This document shows positions 5,788 to 10,185 of a stretch of DNA of 10,185 bases, piece after piece; position 1 is the first letter of the stretch, and every line of letters starts with the position of its first letter. A model generated the notes under the pieces. It saw only the letters and a program-made list of their open reading frames with translations. It did no database searches and was not told where the DNA came from. Both the position numbers and the translations under genes were made by a program. This stretch comes from Actinomycetes bacterium (GTDB lineage: Bacteria; Actinomycetota; Actinomycetes; Propionibacteriales; Propionibacteriaceae), in assembly GCA_009785885.1 (NCBI GenBank), contig WQUE01000233.1:1-10185 (forward strand). The letters are read 5' to 3'.

Positions 5788-7454
5788 TCACGGGCATCGG
5801 GGTCTCGCGGGGTGTGGCCGTCGGCCCGGCCGCCGTCGTCGCACGTCCGGTCGGCCCCGACCCGGCCGAGCCGCCGACGACGCCCGCGACGCTGTCGGCG
5901 GCGTCGAGCCGCGTCCGGGAGGCCCTGCGGGACGTGGCCGAGGGCCTGCGCCGGCGCCAGGATCGCGCCCCGGACGAGGCGAAACCCACACTGGAGGCCG
6001 GTGCGATGATGGCTGGCGACCCGGGCCTGGCGGGCACGATCGACGACGCCCTGCGGACCGGCGCGGGCGTGACCAGGGCCGTGCACGACGCGGTCGGGCA
6101 GTACGCCGACCTGCTGCTGTCGCTCGGCGGGTACATGGCCGACCGGGTCGCCGACCTGCTGGACGTGCGCGACCGCGTGATCGCCCGGCTGCGGGGCCTG
6201 CCCGAGCCGGGACTGCCGGTCCTCACCGTGCCGTCCATCGTCGTCGCCCGCGACCTGGCGTCCGCGGAGACGGCCCTGCTCAATCCCGCCCTGTGCCTGG
6301 GGCTGGTGACGGTCGAGGGCGGGCCGACGTCGCACGCCGCGGTCCTGGCGTCCGGCCTCGGCATCCCCGCGGTCGTGCAGGCGGCCGGGCTGGTGGTCGA
6401 GAACGGCACGTTCGTGGCGATCGACGGGAGCACGGGCCAGGTCGTCGTCGACCCCACGCCGGCGAAGCGCGCCGAGTTCCGCACGCGGGCGAACCAGCGA
6501 GCCGCCGTGCTGGCGTCCTCCGACGCCCCCGGGGCGACCCGGGACGGTCACCGCGTTGCGCTGCTTGCCAACATCGGCACGCTCACGGACGCGAGGGTCG
6601 CCGCCGCGGACGCCGTCGAGGGTGTCGGGCTGTTCCGCACGGAATTCCTGTTCCTCGACCGTGTGGACGCACCCACGGTGGAGGAGCAGACGGCCGCGTA
6701 CGCCGCGGTGCTGCGCGCGTTCGGGGCGCGGCACGTGGCGATCCGCACGCTGGACGCGGGCGCCGACAAGCCGTTGGCTTTCGCCGATCTCGGCCCCGAG
6801 CCGAACCCGGCGCTCGGACGGCGCGGACTTCGGCTGGGCATGGCCCGCGAGGACATCCTGGTCACACAGCTGGCGGCGCTCGCGGCGGCGTACCGGGAGA
6901 CCAGTGCGGACCTGTCGGTGATGGCGCCGATGGTCGCGACGGCCGCCGAAGCGGCGTGGTTCGCCGAGCGGGTCCGCGCGGCCGGGATTCCCAAGGTGGG
7001 CGTGATGATCGAGGTCCCGGCGGCGGCGTTGCGGGCGCGCCAGATCCTCGCGGAGGTGGATTTCGCGTCGTTGGGGACGAACGACCTTCAGCAGCACACC
7101 ATGGCGGCGGACCGCCTCGCGGGGGAGCTGGGGGAGTTGCTCGACCCGTGGCAGCCGGCCGTGCTGGATGTGATCGCGGCGGCGTGCCGGGGGGCGGCCG
7201 AGGCGGGCCGGCCGATCGGCGTGTGCGGGGAGTCCGCGGGCGATCCGGGGCTCGCGCTGGTGCTCGTTGGGCTGGGGGCCTCCAGTCTGTCGATGGCCGT
7301 CCAAAAGGTTCGGGCTGTCCGCACCGTGCTCGCCGCCCACACCCTCGACCAGTGCCGCGAACTCGCCGGCCTGGCCCGGTCCGCCGTCGGGCCCCAGGAC
7401 GCCAAGGCCGCCGTCCTGGCCGCCGCCCGGCCGGTGCTGCGGGACGTGATCTGA
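5784..7454 (+). CDS. ptsI: PTS Enzyme I (phosphoenolpyruvate-protein phosphotransferase)
   Basis: Autophosphorylates from PEP and hands the phosphate to HPr, starting the PTS relay in the cytoplasm; 556 residues, near the usual 570. It opens with MITGIGVSRGVAVGPA, a typical EI N-terminus. The phosphohistidine is His184 in GGPTSHAAVLASGLGIPAVV (179-198). The PEP-binding barrel retains all key residues: GLFRTEFLFLDR with Arg285, RTLDAGADKP with Arg321, MIEVPAA with Glu410, SLGTNDLQQHTMAADR with Asn433, Asp434 and Arg444, and GVCGESAGDP with Cys481. No HPr domain is fused at either end, unlike multiphosphoryl-transfer proteins or DhaM. It is coupled to the EIIA gene by ATGA. It should be catalytically competent; its HPr must be encoded elsewhere. 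A nitrogen-PTS EI (PtsP) is unlikely, as there is no N-terminal GAF domain. Confidence 0.95.
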   Translation: MITGIGVSRGVAVGPAAVVARPVGPDPAEPPTTPATLSAASSRVREALRDVAEGLRRRQDRAPDEAKPTLEAGAMMAGDPGLAGTIDDALRTGAGVTRAVHDAVGQYADLLLSLGGYMADRVADLLDVRDRVIARLRGLPEPGLPVLTVPSIVVARDLASAETALLNPALCLGLVTVEGGPTSHAAVLASGLGIPAVVQAAGLVVENGTFVAIDGSTGQVVVDPTPAKRAEFRTRANQRAAVLASSDAPGATRDGHRVALLANIGTLTDARVAAADAVEGVGLFRTEFLFLDRVDAPTVEEQTAAYAAVLRAFGARHVAIRTLDAGADKPLAFADLGPEPNPALGRRGLRLGMAREDILVTQLAALAAAYRETSADLSVMAPMVATAAEAAWFAERVRAAGIPKVGVMIEVPAAALRARQILAEVDFASLGTNDLQQHTMAADRLAGELGELLDPWQPAVLDVIAAACRGAAEAGRPIGVCGESAGDPGLALVLVGLGASSLSMAVQKVRAVRTVLAAHTLDQCRELAGLARSAVGPQDAKAAVLAAARPVLRDVI

Positions 7455-7470
7455 CGCGGCCTGTGTGCGT

Positions 7471-7500
7471 TTGTGGCGGGTGTGCGGCTCGCCGTATCAT
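7471..7500 (+). promoter_or_regulatory. Candidate promoter for the glycerol-1-phosphate dehydrogenase operon
   Basis: TTGTGG (7471-7476) and TATCAT (7495-7500) are separated by 18 nt, in the 87-bp gap after Enzyme I. The predicted start near 7507 gives a leader of about 35 nt with a GGGGG ribosome binding site at 7530-7534 before the ATG at 7542. This would make the dehydrogenase and its partner a separate transcription unit, though read-through from Enzyme I is possible as no terminator hairpin is evident between them. Confidence 0.5.
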
Positions 7501-7541
7501 CGGCGCCAGCACCAGGCCGAACACGAAACGGGGGCACGCGT

Positions 7542-8933
7542 ATGTCCGTATCGGTGAGCTATGACGAGAACGACCGCCTGACCCTCGCCGGCCTGGAATG
7601 CGACTGCGCCTGTCACCACGAACAGCCCGCGCAGGACATCTACATGGGCAAGGACCTGCTTGCCCGCGTCCCGTCGTTCATCGAGGCGCGGGGGCTGGGA
7701 CGGCGCTGCGTGCTGGTCGCCGACGACATCACATATGAGGTGGCCGGGCGGTCCGTCGAGGAGACCCTGGTGCGGGCCGGCTTCGAGGTCATCCCGTGCG
7801 TGGTGCGCCGGGAGGACGAGATGCTGCCGGACGAGACGGCGTGCGGCGAGGTGCTGCTGTCGATCCTGCCGGACACGGAGTTCCTCATCAGCGTCGGGTC
7901 CGGTTCCGTCACCGACATCACGCGCATCAACGCCACCCGGACGAAGCTGCCGTTCGTGAGCGTGGGGACGGCGCCGTCCATGGACGGCTACACGTCCGTC
8001 GTCGCACCGCTGCTGCTGCGCCGGGTGAAGATCCAGCGCGCCGGCGTGTGCCCCGACATCATCGTGTGCGACCTGGATGTCATGGCCACGGCCCCGCTGG
8101 CGATGGCCGCGTCGGGCGCGGGCGACGTGCTCGGCAAGTACATTGCGAACGCCGACTGGCTGCTCGGCACCATCATCAACGGCGAACCGTACTGCCCGGT
8201 GTGCGCGTCCCTCGTCATGGGAGCGGCCGCGAAGATCCTCGACAACGTGGACGAGATCGCCCGCAAGACGGAGACGGGCATGCGCGCCCTGGTCGAGGCG
8301 CTGATCCTGTCGGGGCTGTCGATCCTGATCATCGGGCACTCCCGGGCGGCGGCGTCGATCGAGCACAACATCGCCCAGTACTGGGAGATGCAACTGGTGC
8401 AGCGGGGGAGGATCCCACCGAAACACGGGGCCGCGGTCGGGGTGGCGACGCTGCTGGTGTGGCCGCTGTTTCGGCGGTTCGCGAGCGAGGACCTCTCCTT
8501 GCTTGATCTGGGGCAGATCCAGCGGAACCGCATCTCCCGCGAAGAGCGCGAGAGGTGGATGGTCCGCGCCTTCGGCGAAGAGGGCGGGCGGACCATCATG
8601 CGCGAGAACCCGGAGGACTTCCTCACCTGGGAGGAGCAGGAGCGCCGCATTCGGGTGGCGCAGGCGCGGTTCCCGGAGATCCGGGCCGTCATCGAGGCGA
8701 TGCCGCCGCAGGCCGACATCGAGCACACCCTGCGGACCCTGCACGGGGACATGACGCCCGACGACGAGGGGATCGGCCCGGACCTGCTGGACCTGTCCTT
8801 GCGCTGCGGAAAGGACTACCGCTCGCGGTACACGCTGCTGAAGCTGCTGGACGAGTGCGGGCTGCTGGCGGAGTACCTGGCTGCGCCCTCGTCGGTACCG
8901 GGTCAGGCCGGTCGAGGCAGCGGGGCATCATGA
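7542..8933 (+). CDS. egsA: sn-glycerol-1-phosphate dehydrogenase, AraM/EgsA family
   Basis: Expected to reduce dihydroxyacetone phosphate to sn-glycerol-1-phosphate with NAD(P)H. This 463-residue protein is of the iron-containing-alcohol-dehydrogenase fold. Visible: the N-terminal Cys/His cluster CDCACHH (20-26), nucleotide-binding GSGSVTD (119-125), GTAPSMDGYTS (142-152), and metal ligands Asp195 (SGAGDVLGKY), His275 (SRAAASIEHNIAQYWEM) and His295 (KHGAAVGVATLLV). The SIEH segment corresponds to S-G-x-EH of archaeal and bacterial G1P dehydrogenases. The characterised Bacillus subtilis AraM is Ni2+-dependent, which is notable beside hypAB. It is longer than AraM (about 394), the excess being in the C-terminal half. 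ATG 7542 is chosen for its GGGGG signal and promoter; an in-frame extension upstream overlaps the promoter. A related 3-dehydroquinate-synthase-like enzyme is less likely. Confidence 0.88.
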   Translation: MSVSVSYDENDRLTLAGLECDCACHHEQPAQDIYMGKDLLARVPSFIEARGLGRRCVLVADDITYEVAGRSVEETLVRAGFEVIPCVVRREDEMLPDETACGEVLLSILPDTEFLISVGSGSVTDITRINATRTKLPFVSVGTAPSMDGYTSVVAPLLLRRVKIQRAGVCPDIIVCDLDVMATAPLAMAASGAGDVLGKYIANADWLLGTIINGEPYCPVCASLVMGAAAKILDNVDEIARKTETGMRALVEALILSGLSILIIGHSRAAASIEHNIAQYWEMQLVQRGRIPPKHGAAVGVATLLVWPLFRRFASEDLSLLDLGQIQRNRISREERERWMVRAFGEEGGRTIMRENPEDFLTWEEQERRIRVAQARFPEIRAVIEAMPPQADIEHTLRTLHGDMTPDDEGIGPDLLDLSLRCGKDYRSRYTLLKLLDECGLLAEYLAAPSSVPGQAGRGSGAS

Positions 8934-9514
8934 CCGGGTGGTTGTGGGTGGGGGCCGTCGGGGCGTACCTGGTCTTGGCTGGGTTCTTCGTCCTGGAACG
9001 GTTCGTCCGGGTCGCCGGCGCACGGGACATGCGCCGGGGCGACACCGACCGCGGCAGCACGACGTTCGTCTCCGTCGCGATGGCTGTCGCGTTCGTGATC
9101 ATCCCGCTGACACCGCTTCTGAACTGGTGGGGATGCGGACGGATCGGCAGCCCAGTGGCCGGCGCCATCGGCGTGGTCCTGGGGATCGTGGGGCTGGTCG
9201 TACGCTACCGGGCGTTCACGACGCTGGGCCGGTTCTTCACCCGTACGCTGCAAGAAACCGACCAACACCGCCTCGTCACGGACGGGGTGTACCGCCGCAT
9301 CCGTCACCCCGGGTACCTGTCGGACATGCTGATCTTCTGGGGTGCGGCTTTGGCGATGGGCAACTGGATAACCCTGACGGTGGTTGTCGTGCTGTTCGTC
9401 CCGGCGTACGCGTACCGCATCCGCACGGAAGAGGCCCTGCTCACCGACATCTTCGGGCGGGCGTACCGCGACTATCAGCACCGATCCGCACGGCTGATCC
9501 CCGGCCTGTGGTGA
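8930..9514 (+). CDS. Isoprenylcysteine carboxyl methyltransferase-family integral membrane protein
   Basis: A 194-residue membrane protein with four to five hydrophobic segments (about 3-24, 45-66, 76-94, 132-160). The C-terminal half shows the ICMT/PEMT-like SAM-binding signature: LVTDGVYRRIRHPGYLSDML (115-134, RHPGY core), then RTEEALL (165-171) and FGRAYRDYQHRSARLIPGLW to the end. Bacterial members methylate varied small or lipid substrates; true isoprenylcysteine methylation is not expected. Its ATG overlaps the stop of the G1P dehydrogenase (ATGA at 8930-8933), so the two are probably coupled and a substrate related to the G1P product, for instance a lipid, is a reasonable but unproven guess. 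The 3' end overlaps the opposite-strand methyltransferase by 40 bp. Confidence 0.85.
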   Translation: MTGWLWVGAVGAYLVLAGFFVLERFVRVAGARDMRRGDTDRGSTTFVSVAMAVAFVIIPLTPLLNWWGCGRIGSPVAGAIGVVLGIVGLVVRYRAFTTLGRFFTRTLQETDQHRLVTDGVYRRIRHPGYLSDMLIFWGAALAMGNWITLTVVVVLFVPAYAYRIRTEEALLTDIFGRAYRDYQHRSARLIPGLW

Positions 9515-10161
9515 ACCAGCTTGTGGGCCGGTGAGGCCGGGACGGTGGCCGTGAGCAGGAACAGGCTCATCGGTGTGAGGCGGCCGCCGATCCACTTGGT
9601 GCTCTCCCACAGGTCGCCGATTGTCACGTCCTGGTAGCCGTGGGCAGTGACCGTGCGGACCAACCCCGCACGGTCGAAACCGACGATGTGGGCGAACTCA
9701 GGTTCGGCGGCGTGGTATGCCCCACCGTCGAAGTCCATGTCGAACACGAACAGGCGTCCACCGGGTGCCACCCGTGCCAGGCCGTCGAGCACCCGGCCGA
9801 CGTCGCTGACGTGGTGCAGGGACAGGCTCGCCACGACCACGTCTGCGTGCGGTGTCGGCGCGTTGTCGCTGCAGGCGTCCATCACCGCCACAGTGATGTT
9901 CTCCCGGTCAGCCACCGTCGCCCGAACCAGTTCTACCGCCGCCGGGTCGCTGTCGACCATCACCACCGTGCCGAAATGATCGGCGAGTCGCAGCCCGATG
10001 TGCCCTGGCCCGCAGCCGTAGTCCAGGAGAGTCAGATGTGACGCGTTGGGCACTCCACGCCGAACGGCGTCCGCGATCGCGTCCGAGCGTTTCCCTGCTG
10101 ACGCCGCGTTGTAAGCCTGCTGTTCTGGGGTCAGGGTACCGTCCACGCTCACGGGAGCCAC
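9475..10161 (-). CDS. Class I SAM-dependent methyltransferase
   Basis: A soluble 228-residue methyltransferase of the Methyltransf_11/25 type. Motif I is LLDYGCGPGHIGLRLA (45-60); the acidic residue after strand 2 is Asp70 in VVMVDSDP, which should hold the SAM ribose. A motif IV-like ASLSLHHVSDVGRVLDGLARVAPGGRLFVFD follows at 111-141. Substrate is not readable; such enzymes act on small molecules, quinones or antibiotics. The called start is GTG at 10161 (the next candidate GTG is three codons inside). The frame stays open to the right edge, so the true start could lie beyond it, and no good ribosome binding site is seen. The C-terminal tail (about 13 residues) overlaps the ICMT-family gene tail to tail. 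Confidence 0.88.
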   Translation of the reverse strand: MAPVSVDGTLTPEQQAYNAASAGKRSDAIADAVRRGVPNASHLTLLDYGCGPGHIGLRLADHFGTVVMVDSDPAAVELVRATVADRENITVAVMDACSDNAPTPHADVVVASLSLHHVSDVGRVLDGLARVAPGGRLFVFDMDFDGGAYHAAEPEFAHIVGFDRAGLVRTVTAHGYQDVTIGDLWESTKWIGGRLTPMSLFLLTATVPASPAHKLVHHRPGISRADRC

Positions 10162-10185
10162 TCTATTCGTGCCACTGCAAGGGCG

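Noticed and set aside
5490..7340. 616-codon minus-strand frame and matching 616-codon alternate plus frame over Enzyme I
   Set aside because: Both translate to repetitive Arg/Gly/His/Gln-rich sequence without motifs, whereas the annotated frame keeps every Enzyme I catalytic residue.
5784..7454. Possible multiphosphoryl-transfer or DhaM-type fusion
   Set aside because: The protein starts at the usual Enzyme I N-terminus and ends shortly after the PEP-binding barrel; no HPr or EIIA domain is fused, the EIIA being a separate gene.
7473..7541. Upstream in-frame extension of the G1P dehydrogenase (23 extra residues)
   Set aside because: The extension overlaps the likely promoter and has no homology-like features. 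The ATG at 7542 has a good ribosome binding site.
7497..8744. 415-codon minus-strand frame opposite the G1P dehydrogenase
   Set aside because: Its composition (Arg, His, Asp, Gln runs) is typical of antisense frames in GC-rich DNA, and the sense frame has nucleotide- and metal-binding motifs.

Overview
This is a very GC-rich window with strong G/C preference at third codon positions, GTG as well as ATG starts, ATGA-type overlaps and a probable leaderless gene. Together these suggest a high-GC actinobacterium; I cannot name a genus from the sequence alone. It holds no rRNA or tRNA genes, no CRISPR array and no transposase.

Layout, left to right. (1) Bases 1-676: a strong hairpin, probably the terminator of a gene lying off the left edge, followed by a decayed reading frame. 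The frame has a hydrophobic and signal-peptide-like part and a frame-shifted tail that resembles one YD/RHS repeat. (2) Bases 737-3141: a 16-bp palindrome, a 14-codon leader ORF, and a tightly overlapped plus-strand operon of a CPA2-type cation/proton antiporter, hypA and hypB (nickel insertion proteins). (3) Bases 3142-5160, minus strand: a full-length transketolase whose stop codon abuts the hypB stop. A canonical promoter is placed so that transcription would start at or near its ATG. (4) Bases 5161-5331: a divergent intergenic region with a 14-bp inverted repeat. (5) Bases 5332-7454: a two-gene phosphotransferase (PTS) operon, EIIA of the fructose/mannitol/ascorbate type and Enzyme I, joined by an ATGA overlap. 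No HPr, EIIB or EIIC gene is in the window. (6) Bases 7471-9514: a promoter, an AraM/EgsA-type sn-glycerol-1-phosphate dehydrogenase, and an isoprenylcysteine-carboxyl-methyltransferase-family membrane protein, again with an ATGA overlap. (7) Bases 9475-10161, minus strand: a class I SAM-dependent methyltransferase whose 3' end overlaps the previous gene by 40 bp.

How the genes may work together (inference): transketolase, glycerol-1-phosphate dehydrogenase and a PEP-dependent phosphorelay all touch central sugar-phosphate and triose-phosphate metabolism. Bacterial AraM is known to be nickel-dependent in Bacillus subtilis. HypA and HypB handle nickel, and no hydrogenase or other hyp gene is visible here. 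The hypothesis most worth testing is that this antiporter-hypA-hypB operon serves nickel homeostasis for the dehydrogenase (or for a hydrogenase outside the window), and that the incomplete PTS is regulatory rather than a sugar transporter.
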